Shown piece by piece: positions 1-11,255 of a stretch of 64,000 bases of DNA (its first letter is position 1; every line of letters starts with the position of its first letter). The translations under genes were made by a program, and so were the position numbers. The notes under the pieces are model-generated. The model was given only the letters and a program-made list of their open reading frames with translations. It was not told where the DNA came from and searched no databases. The DNA is from Clarireedia homoeocarpa (taxonomy: Eukaryota; Ascomycota; Leotiomycetes; Helotiales; Rutstroemiaceae). The stretch is from contig LNKV01000015.1 of assembly GCA_001465935.1 (NCBI GenBank), positions 434,001 through 498,000 on the forward strand. The letters run 5' to 3'.

Positions 1-694
1 ACATCTCTCCTGTACTAATTGTTCAATTTCACAGCCCATATGGGTGATGCCGTGCAAGTGAAGTCCTCTTGTATTGTTCTATTCTCTATTACTGCATAAC
101 TATCCCACCAGGTATTCCAAAATACGCCGAAGTTGCGTCCTATTTACTCTCCTTAACTTTGGGACGAAAGTCTGTTTAATCCTCAGCCTATGAATCATGT
201 ATGCTAGATCTCCAGTAGTTCAGCGCTCAAGAAAAGCTTAAAGCTCGGCGTGTAGCCATGATTGTATTCTGTATTTGGCTCACTGAAGGCTGCTTCTACT
301 TGGTTATGTAAGAGTGTGGTAAGTGTGTGTGTACTGAGCATGGTTCCGAGGAGATTCACAGTTGTTGATCCCCATCCCAAGGACTTTGATTTCCTGCTAG
401 GTAGTCCTACTTTCTTGTGAATATTTCTGCTAGATGCAGCTAGCAAGGGTGAAGAGAATTCAAGATATCGGGCAAACTTGAACTGTCTAATTGGCCGTTG
501 AGTGAATTCTCGTCGTCGCCTTTAATAGCAAGCGATTCAGCTCTTTTTTCCTTTACCCAACTCAACCATCTACAAACACAAAAATCGGCTTTCTTAGACT
601 TTACACAGCTTCTGGAGTGACACGTAACCTCTGGCTGCCGCTGCCATTGATAAAGTGACACATAATCTCTGGCTTGTCGCTGCTATTGATAAAA
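1..694. other. Intergenic, no gene recognised
   Basis: No open frame here has both an ATG and protein-like composition; the frames on the minus strand start at non-ATG codons. The stretch probably holds the promoter of the plus-strand gene that follows. A near-duplicate phrase, 'taacctctggctgccgctgc' and 'cataatctctggcttgtcgc' (about 627-680), lies just before that gene and may be a short decayed tandem duplication. Confidence 0.4.
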
Positions 695-3043
695 ATGGTT
701 TCTGAAAGATCAGGTACGTAGCACTCTGCAACAAAAGCTGTTAGATGATCCTTACGTCTGCGAACTTTCCACTAATTTGCCTTTGCACAAAGGGCACCGA
801 CTACCTACATTGAGCGAAACTCACGAATGGTGGAAATACAACCCAAAAGGCAGAGAGCTTAATGAGTTCTTTGTAACCCTAGAAAAGCACCTTGAGTCAT
901 ACAGACCATTAAACTTCAGAACCCACCCGAAACCTCACCATGGAACCTTGAATGCTGACGATTCCGACAAAAAGAAGCTAAATCTTGCCATTGACCCGTG
1001 CAACAGCAGTTACTTCGACATCGACTTACAGAGTGTGGTTTTTGACGATAGTAGTAGAGTCGGACCTGGGCCACCTGGCCAACATCTTAATTTACAGGTA
1101 ACACACGACATGTGCTTCAACAAAACTTTCCGGAAACGTCTCCTCGAGGTGAAATTTGATCATGCGTTGACCTCAATGGACTATCTTCAAAATTTGGAGT
1201 GCAGAAGGAAAAGTTGCCTGCGCGATGCGAAAGAACGGTTGAGAAACTATCAAATGAATTGCAACAATTTTTCACATACTGATGCGGATGCAACAACATG
1301 GGCAGAAAATATCCGAATCATGGACATGGCAGCAGAAACACTCTACGTGGATGTTTTCCTTGGACTTAGATTCTGGGTATGTTGCTCCTTGTGGCTCTTT
1401 AGTTGATAAGATAGCTGCTTATGATATTGCAGACCATGCTGAACGAACTTATCAAACCGTTTAATAAGCCTAATATTTTCGTCATGTTAAACACTCTCTT
1501 TCCCACGAAATGTCTAGAGAAACCTCACAAGCATGTTACCTCATCAACAATGCAATATTACCGCAGCGTTTTTTACTATTTCACATTAGCTGTCGAGCAA
1601 AAGGGAGGCTCGGTAACGAAATTATTTTTGGAGAAGTATGAAAAAAATCACAGACATGGCTGGGAAAGCATTAGAGAGACACTAGAAGATTACTTTGAAC
1701 TGTCATATCTAATGATAGATCAATCTTATGCCATTCCGTGTAGAACGGCCGGGGCCTCAGCTATTGCACCTCGTCCACTACTTCCTTCCCATTACGCCAA
1801 GGAGTTGATTAACCCGGGTATTTCGTCTCCCTTCTCGACACCTGACAATAAAGTTTGGGTACTATACAAGTACCAAAACTTGGCCAACCTGGCGGCCACG
1901 CCATACCACCCCCCCTACAGTCGTCAGCTTTTGCCCTCGGCGGCGTTTTTACAGCTACCGGATCTCGAAGACTTGATCAATCTACAAACTCTTTCCGGGG
2001 TGTTCAAAACAAAGGATCACGAAAAAGAAACTTCAGAATCTATCAATCCAAGACATGCAACACCTGGCAGACCTGCCATGTCACGCCATCGCCGTAATCG
2101 GCATCAACTACAAAGAGACGAAAAACAACTGCCACCTCTACCACCTCTACCATCCGAACAGGATATTCCAGAAGAAAATAGTATGGGCGTTTTGTCTCCC
2201 GACGAGATTTATGCTTGGCTTGCTGATCGCCACAAGCTTGGATTGCGAAATGGTTCTTCTGCAACTCCAAAGAATCGACCTGCGTCGTCACTCAAGAAAC
2301 AACGTAGCCTTGATATCTTGTCTGACCAGGTCTATCCTGGACAAAGCACAGCAGCACCGCAGATTTCATCATCTGCCAATGTGTCTACCAACTATCGACC
2401 ATCGCTCAAGAAGCCTAAGAGTTTCGCAAATATGCCTCGAGTGGAGGAAGAAATCGAACCTCTAAGAATATCAAAAGGAAAGACTGCTTGGCCATTTCCG
2501 AAGCTGGATCAAACAGTAAGCAAAGCACAAGTGCTGGATCGAACAGTAAATCGGTCATTTCCGAAGCGGGATCAAACAGCAGGCAGAGCACAAGTGTTGG
2601 ATCAAACAGTAAATTGGCCATTTCCGGAGATGGATCAAACAGCAAGCAGAGCACAAGTGCTGGATCAAACAGGAAACAAAGCACAAGTTCTGGATCAAAC
2701 AGTAAGCGAAGCACAAGTGCCGGACACGGTAGCTGAAACAGGCACCAAAAAGACAAAGTTGGAAAAGATCAAATTGTTTTTTAAGCGGTCGAATTGCACT
2801 GACAAGAGACCTGTCGAACACGTCGAAACGATTGAAGAAGGGTGGTTCGGCCCCTCACAGCCCAAACCACACTCACCCCTCAACAAGAGCGAGAGTTCGA
2901 CTGTTATGGAGAATCAAAACGAGGAGAAGGAGAAGAGAAAGCGTATTCCGCAGAAGGCAGAACGTGCTAAGCACATAATGATAGACACGACTAAGTACGA
3001 ACAGGCATTCTATGGACCAGCTTATTGTGCACAAGATCAGTGA
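695..3043 (+). CDS. Unclassified 753-aa protein with internal 10/11-residue tandem repeats
   Basis: Model: exons 695-713, 745-1376 and 1433-3043. The second intron (1377-1432, GTATGT...GCAG, phase 0) joins two long frames cleanly. The first (714-744) is forced by the lack of an ATG in the main frame; it has GT-AG ends and restores frame through a Gly/Asp codon, but at 31 bp it is shorter than normal fungal introns, so the true 5' end is uncertain. The N-terminal half (about residues 10-340) looks globular and helical, with conserved-looking Trp, Cys and Tyr, but matches no family I know. From about residue 340 the protein is low-complexity, Pro/Ser/Lys rich and probably disordered. Residues about 570-651 are a tandem array mixing 'DQTVxxAQVL' and 'DQTVNxxFPxx' modules. 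The C-terminal 100 residues are highly charged. No signal peptide or membrane segment is visible. Function unknown; probably lineage-specific. Confidence 0.72.
2489..2733 (+). repeat. Coding minisatellite of 30- and 33-bp units
   Basis: Within the preceding gene, units of about 30 bp (Asp-Gln-Thr-Val-x-x-Ala-Gln-Val-Leu) alternate with units of about 33 bp (Asp-Gln-Thr-Val-Asn-x-x-Phe-Pro-x-x). Both unit lengths are multiples of three, so gain or loss of copies keeps the frame. Copies differ by only a few bases, indicating recent expansion. Confidence 0.85.
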
Positions 3044-4572
3044 GGGATAGGGTTACAACGAAGCAGAGGTATTATATCAAGAAAATTGTGGTATATAAGA
3101 AGAAGAGCGATGTGATGAGGATCATTACGAGAACGTGTGTCGTTACACCGAGAAAAGTTTGGTCATTACAGTATGTTTTCTTTTGTTAAGGATGAATAGG
3201 ATCGAGGCGTTAGGAACGATATTAGGGAATTTGGGAGTGCCTCATGCAACACGGAATCTGCGAACTTGCTTGCCTTTGGCTCGCAGTAGTAGTAGCAAAG
3301 TGGCATGTTGACGGATATTTGGAGAGAACACGTTGTTGGACCGAAAATTTTCTTTGGTGCGATATTGTGATGCGCTTTCTTTGGTGAGAATGGATAGTCT
3401 TGAGATGTTTAGGGAAATTCTGTGCAATACTGGATCTGAGAATTTGGTTGTTTTTCGCTGGCAATACTAGGAGGAAAAGAGCAGATTGACTGGTTCCACT
3501 GTGTGGGCAGAGCTTTATGACGATTTTATGATGATGAGAATAGTTAGTTTAGTTTCAAATGAATACAGTTGATGATCATGACAACCGCTCCTACATTTTC
3601 CAACTTCTTCATATGTGACATTCTTCAAGGTCTCTTGTTCTCCGCTTCATGGAACGGCATCATACCCCGCAGCTCGTCTTCTTCTTAGATCCATTCGAAT
3701 TGGTATGCGAATCAATTTCCAAACGCGATACAACAGTTCAGGTTTTGTTTCCTGCCCCCAATTCTTGCCTCTAGAACATGAGAATGATAGTCTGCTACAC
3801 GATTCGCAGAGATTTTGATTTTAAAAACAAAAGCAAGATGGCTTCTTGTCTCCTAGAAGTGTCCTCGGGACATTCCCACAGGTTATGATGGTCGGTGTGA
3901 CAGAGGGGAACATCGCACCATACAGATCCACGAAATTTCGAGCTCCCATATATGGGCGCAAGTTCGCAGGATCCATTTTCCTAATTCTGCCTAGTTCACG
4001 ATACCTGAAAATATCTACGGGACGAGTTGTACCAAGATGCCATCCTGACCTATCGGTTCGGGTGAGCACTGGTATGAGGCGAAAAGCCTCTGATTCCTTT
4101 TTCCAACAAATGCTTCGAGCAGACAGCCATGTCACCTGGCCTGGCCTCTACCGACCCAGAATTTCACTGCCGTGCTTACCTACCGATGCTGACACCAATT
4201 TCAGCAACTCGAGCAAAGACGGACCATAATGCTGCGAAGTCATGCCTGACCAATTCACCTAGAGGAGCCACTCACCCAGTAAAAGGAAAGAGTGGCAGCT
4301 CTCCAATGTAACTCTGAAAGCCCTGCTAGAATGTGTGGGCCACCTCCCCCAATTTATCGAAATGCCTTGTCGCACGCCTTCTCAAGTGATTGGCCTGCTT
4401 TTCTATTTGTGACAATCCACAATTTAGTTACCCCTCATGAACGGTTCTTCCCGACTAATTCAATATCACTGTATGCTGAGACCCACGTTTGCATGTTAAT
4501 AATCCCCATTTAAGCTTCCTTATCGGGTGAATTTATGTTCCGATTCGTGAGGGTATTGTCTGCACTGCATAG

Positions 4573-4582
4573 CCGCATGCGG
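4573..4582. promoter_or_regulatory. Palindrome CCG-N4-CGG, candidate zinc-cluster factor site
   Basis: The 10-bp perfect palindrome CCGCATGCGG lies about 245 bp upstream of the GMC oxidoreductase ATG. Two CGG half-sites in everted arrangement with a 4-bp gap is the spacing known for Leu3-type Zn2Cys6 factors. It overlaps GCGGGG (4579-4584), which fits the CreA/Mig1 consensus SYGGRG. That either site is used is inference. Confidence 0.35.
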
Positions 4583-4744
4583 GGAGCAAATGTTTACACC
4601 AATGGTGTCCGCGACCACAGGCTTTGCTTTGGCCAATTTTTGTGGCGCTCTCGACCGGCTGATGTAAGAGAGCCAGGGACCCTAAGCTGATGTTCTTGGC
4701 ATTATCATGTTGATATTGCTATGATGGAGATTTCTTTCGCAGAG

Positions 4745-4752
4745 TATATAAA
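4745..4752 (+). promoter_or_regulatory. TATA box of the GMC oxidoreductase gene
   Basis: TATATAAA lies 74 bp upstream of the ATG at 4826, a usual distance for a fungal TATA promoter with a short 5' leader. A clear TATA box suits a regulated, secreted enzyme rather than a housekeeping gene. Confidence 0.6.
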
Positions 4753-4825
4753 GGCACCTTGGGGTGGTTGAGGTGGAAATGGGGACTGCTATTCTTGTAT
4801 CGTGGTTGATCTCGCACTGGCAAAC

Positions 4826-6816
4826 ATGTATAACTCCAAAGCGTTCCTCTTTGCGCTCCTCTCTTTTCCCACCTTCCTCCTCGCCAACAACAGCTCAGAA
4901 ACATATGACTATATAGTCGTCGGATCCGGGCCTGGAGGTGGCCCACTAGCCGCAAATCTTGCTAAGGCTGGAGCGTCAGTCCTCCTTCTCGAAGCAGGGT
5001 CCGATGAGGGCACAAATCCAGCCGAAGAGGTTCCAGGGTTATTTTACCTTGCTTATAATAACCCTGCCATGCGCTGGGACTACTTTGTGAAATATCATTC
5101 TGACGAAATTATTAATCGAGAGTACTGGCATTTGACATGGAGAACGAAAGAGGGCGAGTTCTACGTTGGCTTAAACCCGCCAGCTGGAGCTGAACAGTTG
5201 GGTGTTTATTACCCAAGAGCGGGAACTCTGGGCGGCTGTACGACGCATAATGCTTTGGTATCGGTACTCCCGAGTGAGAGTGATTGGCAATATATTGCAG
5301 ACCTTACCGGAGATGATAGTTGGAGGTGAGTTGACTCGTGAATCATATTGTGCGCTAAAGATTAATGAATCACAGTCCAGATGAGATGAGAAGGCACTTT
5401 GCGACGGTTGAGAACAACCATTATGTGCCGCTTGGGACTCCTGGTCATGGTTTCAATGGTTACCTTGATGTGTCTCTCAATGGCGATGAGAATTTGCAGA
5501 ATCACACTGAAGCGCAAATCGTCCTTAGAGCTACCGCGGAACATCTTGGCGAAGATCCAGACAAGCTGTTCGAGATTACACAGAAAGATATCAATAATGC
5601 CAGTCCAAACAGAGATACCGAGCCTGGAATGTTCGGAATGCCCACCCATCGAACACCGTCAGGTAAGAGAGTATCCGCAAGGAATCCAGTAGTTAATGTC
5701 CTCAACGCTACAAAAAGTAATGGACAAAAGAAGTACAAATTGACTCTCCGAACGGAATCTTTTGCTACGAAAATCCTTTTCGACACGACTGGCAGCAAAA
5801 AGTCCGCTCCAAAAGCCACAGGTGTTGAATTTCTGGCCGGTAAAAGCGTATATAGTGCCGATCCACGTTACAATGCGTCTACTACCGCGCCAACTATGCG
5901 TGCTTTTGCAAGAAAAGAAGTTATCATTTCAGCAGGTGTCTTCAACTCGCCGCAGCTTCTTAAATTAAGTGGAATAGGGCCAAAGGCTGAACTATCAGCC
6001 TTGAATATCACGGTCGTCGTGGATCTACCTGGTGTTGGGACCAATCTCCAAGACAACACGGAATTCGGAGTGGCGGCGACCTTTCCTACCAATTTCACAA
6101 ATCTCGGCCCAGTATGTACTCTTGGAGCCCCCGGTGACCCATGCTTGGCTGCGTGGGAAGTGGGAAAAGGTCCCTATACTCAAGGAGCGGGCCTTGATGC
6201 AATCTTGCTTCGCTCTAGCGATGCTGCTTACGGCGAGAATGACCTTTTCCTGTGGGGAGGTGAAGGGGCATATCGGGGTTACTGGCCCTCGCAGACAGTG
6301 AACCCCATTTCTTTTGATCCTCCCAACACCTTTGGCTTCTCTATAGTAAAAATACACCCCCAGAGTCATCTTGGGACCGTGCTCTTGAAATCTGCTGATC
6401 CTCGGGATACTCCTGACATCAATTTCAGATTCTTCGAAGGCGATCCAGAAAACAAAGACCTTAAAGCAATGGCAGCAGCCGTAGATTTTGGAAGACAGGT
6501 ATTCGCCAATCTATCTGGCACAGTTCTGTCGCCATTCAATGAAGTTCTGCCTTGTCAGAATGGAGAGGATTGCAATGTGGAGGATGTGATAAGGAAGCAG
6601 ACTTGGTCGCACCATGCTACGAGCTCATGCTCTATCGGGGGTCATGAAGATCCAATGGCAGTATTAGATAGCAGCTTCCGCGTACGGGGAACAAAAGGAC
6701 TACGCGTTGTGGATGGAAGTGCATTTCCCAGGACTCCTGGGTCTTTCCCAACGCTAGCGACCTTTACCTTGAGTCAAAAAGCGGCCGAGGTAATTCTCCA
6801 CGACGGGGGTTATTGA
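4826..6816 (+). CDS. Secreted GMC-family FAD oxidoreductase
   Basis: Exons 4826-5325 and 5376-6816 (intron 5326-5375, GTGAGT...CACAG) give 646 aa, normal for the family. The start is the first ATG in frame and begins a signal peptide of about 20 residues ending Leu-Leu-Ala. The dinucleotide-binding motif GSGPGGG (about 33-39) with a downstream Leu-Leu-Leu-Glu-Ala-Gly is the FAD ADP-binding fold. 'GTLGGCTTHNALV' corresponds to GMC signature 1 and 'GVFNSPQLLKLSGIG' to signature 2. The C-terminal 'WSHHATSSCSIGG' (about 577-589) carries the catalytic His. The usual second catalytic His/Asn is not evident: the matching segment reads 'FPRTPGSFPT'. By family, such enzymes oxidise alcohols, aryl alcohols or sugars outside the cell, often yielding H2O2 or feeding lignocellulose or secondary metabolism; the substrate cannot be told here. 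No biosynthetic cluster surrounds it. Confidence 0.93.
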
Positions 6817-7131
6817 TGGCAAGGCTAGAATAGCTTCTCTAGTCTTTCAATTGCAAGCCTAATCAATGAGAAAGTTTTACAGCTTCTAAATCTCTCCTGC
6901 AATGTGTAAATTTATGGAAGCCCGTGTTGTACATCGACATTGATGCAACGCTGTATGGGCCGTGCGCAAGCTCCTCTCCCACTAGCGCTTCCACATTGAA
7001 CGAATTGAATATAGTAAACGCGACGAATTTGCAATTGCGACACCACTCCTCACGATCGCTTTCTTACTCTACATGCATACCACGGCCAGACGCTTGAAAA
7101 TGTTCCAAAGAATTTATATGCATGAGTAGTC
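6817..7131. other. Intergenic between GMC oxidoreductase and Reb1-like gene
   Basis: Short spacer of about 315 bp that must hold the 3' end of the GMC gene and the promoter of the Reb1-like gene. I see no distinct motif. Confidence 0.4.
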
Positions 7132-10100
7132 ATGTTCAGCCTGATTAAGGATATATTCTCGTCGTCGGCAGTACCTAAAAGTTCTCCGCCAGCTTTAGAA
7201 AAAGGTGATGGTGAAGAGCTAAGTCCTGAAGGTACGTCTCTGCAATTTCTCTCAAAGCGCAATCGGGTGTCCTTTGATCAAGTAAACGTATCTTGGATCA
7301 AATAGCACAGGCAGTTAATAGATTCATAAACAGTGGAAGAAGAACTCAAGCCTAGCCTTACTTCAGAAACAGAACCAAGGTCCCCGTTCCCGGATCCGTC
7401 TCCACAAGCAGCAAGCGACGCAGCCCTAACGATGAACGAATCCATCTTATCCAGTAAGACCAAATCTAAGAAGAATCGCAAGAGGAACCGCAAGATTGGA
7501 GTTACGGCACAGCCTCCATCAATGGAGGAGCACGTCTCGTCACCGAAAGTTGACTCTACTAAAAAAAAGAAAAGGAAGAAGAATATGACAAGTGAAGGAC
7601 TTCATCCAGAGGATGAAGAGCAACTTGCACCTCCGGCGCCGAGTCATTCGGAACAAGCTTTCAGTTCCGTATTGCCAGTTGAACCACTGGCTCAAGAACA
7701 AGAACACTCTGGCGGCGCATCCGGGTTAAATAACTCGGTGACCATAGTGAACGAAGAGGCTCATGGAGCCGAAAGGAAGCGAAGGAGAAAGAGAAAGAGC
7801 AAAACGGATAATACGGATAATAGACCGGATTCCGTAGCTATTAATGATAATGGAGAAAACAAGCCTCGGGAGCGCGAAGCATCTTCCCCCAGTCGAAGCG
7901 AGGGAGGGCCATCAACTGCTATGAACAAACTCCATGGTGTAACTGATCAACTTATCGATATAGCAGGCAGTGACGCAAGCTCCGCGGCCTTCCTCAATGC
8001 TACGACTTCGGCGCAAGCATCTTCAAAATCGCACTCTGTTCAGCGCACGGATATTGAACAACCAACCCCTTCAGCGAAAGCGTTAGGAAAACGGCTGTCA
8101 ACTGGGTCCATTCGCGAACACTCTATAGAACAGCCTTCTAAGAAAAGGAAGCGCTCTGTTCGGTCAGATTCCAGAAACGGCGATTTGCGCTCGATGTGGT
8201 CACAGCCAACTTCCGATGATAACTCTCACAGTGGTAGCAGACTTAGTCTGACCTCTTATGCGCGTGACCTATTCGCAAGCCACCATGATAGAAATAGGGC
8301 GACGGCTTCTGATGAAAGCTCGCCGGTCATAGAAGCTACTGCCATATCTTCTCAAGCCGGTTTGATCGAGTCCCCTGCAGAAGCAAGACAAGCATCTGCG
8401 CGTTCCAGCAGTAAGAAGGATCCAGAATCACGTCAAAGCACTAAGAATTCATCCAATATTGACGAAGACGCTAATGAGGACCCTTTACTTCCCAAGTCCA
8501 CCTCTCGTCGAAAACGCCGATTACCTGTGGATGATTCTCCTAAATTGACTACCGTGAACACACCTCAGCGCAAGAAAAGTAAACAGTCAGGCATAACATT
8601 GCCAAATGGCCAATCATCACCGAGCAAACAAACTGCCAAAAGCAAAATCAAACATGTCATGGAGGAGGATGGGGATGATGCACGAAGAAAGAGCCTATCT
8701 TCTTCCCGAGAACCAAAAGGGAAGCTCTCCCGAAAAGATACCCCAAGAATCTCTGCTGCGGTTGAGGCGTATCGAAGTGTCAATGTCATGACACAACCTG
8801 CGGTCAACGAGATCATCCAGGGCAATGCTTTGGATGAAAACGGCAAGAAATTCTGGACTTTTATCATGGATGAGGTTCCAGACCTGCCCAAAAGAAATGT
8901 CCAAAGTTGGACCAGGAGAGCATTTCACAATTTTGTCGCTCGAGGTACCTGGACAGCTGAGGAAGATGAGGAGCTCAAAGAGGCATTCGAACGAAACCCT
9001 AAGAAATGGGCAACAATAGGCGCAGAATTAAACCGACTGCCTGATGACTGTCGCGATCGCTGGCGTAATTATCTGTCCGTTACAAACTTGGCACGTGGCA
9101 CTTGGGAAGAAGCAGAGGAGAGACAGTTGAGAGAAGCTGTTAAGAAGTGCATCGAGCTAATACGTAAAGACAGAAAACAAAATGGTGAACTTGGACATGG
9201 TGACGAAGATTCTTATTATGAAAAAGACGTCGACTGGATGAAAGTTAGTGAGCTAATGGACTCCTCGAGAAGTCACCTGCAATGCTATCGCAAGTGGAAA
9301 AGAATAAAAGCAAACGAAAAAGCAACGACTGATGAACTCATATTAGAACGCACCATTATGGACGATAGCTGGGACAGGTTGAAATTCGCTCAAGATGCGG
9401 TGAAACTCAGAGCACATGAAAAATTACAGTTCCTCCAGGTCATTCGCGACAGTGGTTACAGCAACGAAAAGGAAATTGATTGGAAGAAGATTGATGAACA
9501 ACTGGACCGAAGTCATGAAGTCATGGAGCTCAGAATCTGTCTCCGTGGACTAAAGCAGAATATCCGAGGCCATGAAAAGATGAAATTACAAACGGTCATC
9601 GCACGTCTTATCACTGCCTTCAAAGAATCGGCACCTTATGAGCCTGAAGGATACCCGGACTTGCCATTCGAGTCGATTGGACCGAATCGACGGAGTACGA
9701 AGACTAAATCTACTCCGCGCCCCGCCTCAGCTGAGTCGACCAGTTCAAACTCAAACTCAAAGTTAAAGAATCGTATGCTGAAGCAAAATGGACCCCAGGG
9801 TACTCTAAAACTGGTTGATGCTGATGAAGGATCCATTTACAATGCATCTCGGGCACTTGGCTCAGCCAAAAGGAAAAAGACTCCGCAGTCTGGCAGAAAA
9901 CAACGACTTGTCTCTAACTTAAGCAAGGAACGGGTGATCGATAGTGACAGCGAGCAAGATATACCTACAAGTGCGCAGAAACATCAAGAACCTAAGGTTC
10001 TTCCGCCGCCGCACGCTCCAGCTCATAAACCAGAAAATAATAAGAAGCGTCACGGTGTAAACATCTCCGAAGACTCAGATCAAATTGAACGAGCTGAATC

Positions 10101-10506
10101 GATATCAGAATCAGAGCATGAAGCAAGCAGGACCTTAGGTAACTCTGCGATAGATGAGTATGCAATTGAAGATGACTCGGAGGAATCAGAGGCTCCAGAA
10201 AGAGGGTCATCTCTCGGTCAGCCACTAGAAGAAAATTCAGAGGACAATGAGAACGAAACTCCTCATGCCGGACAGCTCGCTACTCGAGAAGTGGCATCTG
10301 TCGACGAAGAAATGAGTGATACTGAATTGCCTGAAGCAGAAGGTGAGATCACATCCGAGAACGAACTGCAAATTCCCGCCACTCCTGAATACATGCTACA
10401 AGGGGAGGAGGGAAGCGTGGACCTTGATGAATTTCGAGATATTACAGGAGGGGTCTCACCTGAAAGTAGTGACTTTGATACAGACATGTCGGATATCCAA
10501 CCATGA
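7132..10506 (+). CDS. reb1: Reb1/TTF-I-like Myb DNA-binding protein
   Basis: Exons 7132-7231 and 7334-10506 give 1090 aa; the 102-bp intron (GTACGT...AACAG) is phase 1 and restores a Val codon. The long N-terminal part is disordered and holds several Lys/Arg clusters (for example KKNRKRNRK, KKKKRKK, RKRRRKRK) likely to act as nuclear or nucleolar signals. Residues about 538-765 form the DNA-binding region: a conserved 'FWTFIMDEVPDLPKR' lead-in, a canonical Myb repeat with spaced Trp ('GTWTAEEDEELKEAF...WATIGAEL...DRWRNYL'), a second Myb repeat with a charged insert ('DVDWMKV...CYRKWKRI') and a third degenerate one. This architecture is that of Reb1/Rtf1/TTF-I, which bind rDNA terminators to stop RNA polymerase I and act as nucleosome-excluding or fork-blocking factors. 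The C-terminus is strongly acidic. The exact role (Pol I termination versus general regulator) is inferred from family. Confidence 0.85.
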
Positions 10507-11255
10507 GAATATGAGGTTTGGTACAGATGAAGGTGGGGATAGGGGTACAAATTTAGTCAATACAGAGGCAGAATTTCTCCAAGTGAATTGCTTTCATGAG
10601 AAACGGTTGGAATCTAGCGGTGACTATCTGCATCCATTCTATACAAGAATGATATTAGGGACATGTAGCTAAAGCACAATGGCTTAGCTAAAACTTCGGC
10701 TGATTGTCGCTGCTATCGAGGGATAATGATTTTCAGGTTAGGAGTTGGGGCATTAGGAGGGAAAAGTTTTCGGGACTGCACTATCCATGTGGATCATGGA
10801 GATTGATAAGATCATCTGGTAGCTCCTAAACGCATATGTTGCTGCGCCGTTCTTGCAAATAACGATTTTCATATCTTCACTTACACTATCATGTTATGTT
10901 CATATTATACCATCTTCTCGTTAAGTTCATATCTCGTATCGTACCAAATCCATCCAATCTCATTTCAAGACCCCATGATCCAAAACAAAGAACGCCCCCA
11001 ATAGCCATGATGCGTGATTACAGCTTGTGTTGTGTCAATTTAACCGCTTGTACTTCCATGTCCTGCCATTCGGTTCCATAACTCCTTTATTGACGAGTTC
11101 CACCATTAGAATCTTCTCAAAAATCATGAAATAACTACAAAGAATATGCATGCCCTCACAGCGTTGCTTCGAATTTCGACAGTACTAACACAAATTGAAG
11201 AAGAAGAAAGAAACGCATCTCAACAACCCCATAAAAGAAATTGACTTTGGGAAGA
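10507..11255. other. Convergent intergenic region
   Basis: Lies between the 3' ends of the Reb1-like gene (plus) and the small Asp-tailed gene (minus). It is AT-rich with no credible open frame; presumably 3' untranslated sequence from both sides. Confidence 0.4.

Larger units (their letters stand above)
3044..4825. other. Intergenic, no gene recognised
   Basis: Open frames of up to 127 codons exist on both strands near 3820-4310, but they start at TTG or GTG and overlap one another, with no motif or plausible splice extension. The first part is presumably the 3' flank of the upstream gene and the last 300 bp the promoter of the GMC oxidoreductase. Confidence 0.4.

Noticed and set aside
3821..4229. 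Opposed open frames of 104 and 127 codons
   Set aside because: Both start at non-ATG codons, overlap each other and contain no motif.
4826..10506. A secondary-metabolite cluster around the GMC oxidoreductase
   Set aside because: The neighbours are a Reb1-like factor and an unclassified protein. No backbone synthase, transporter or pathway regulator lies nearby.
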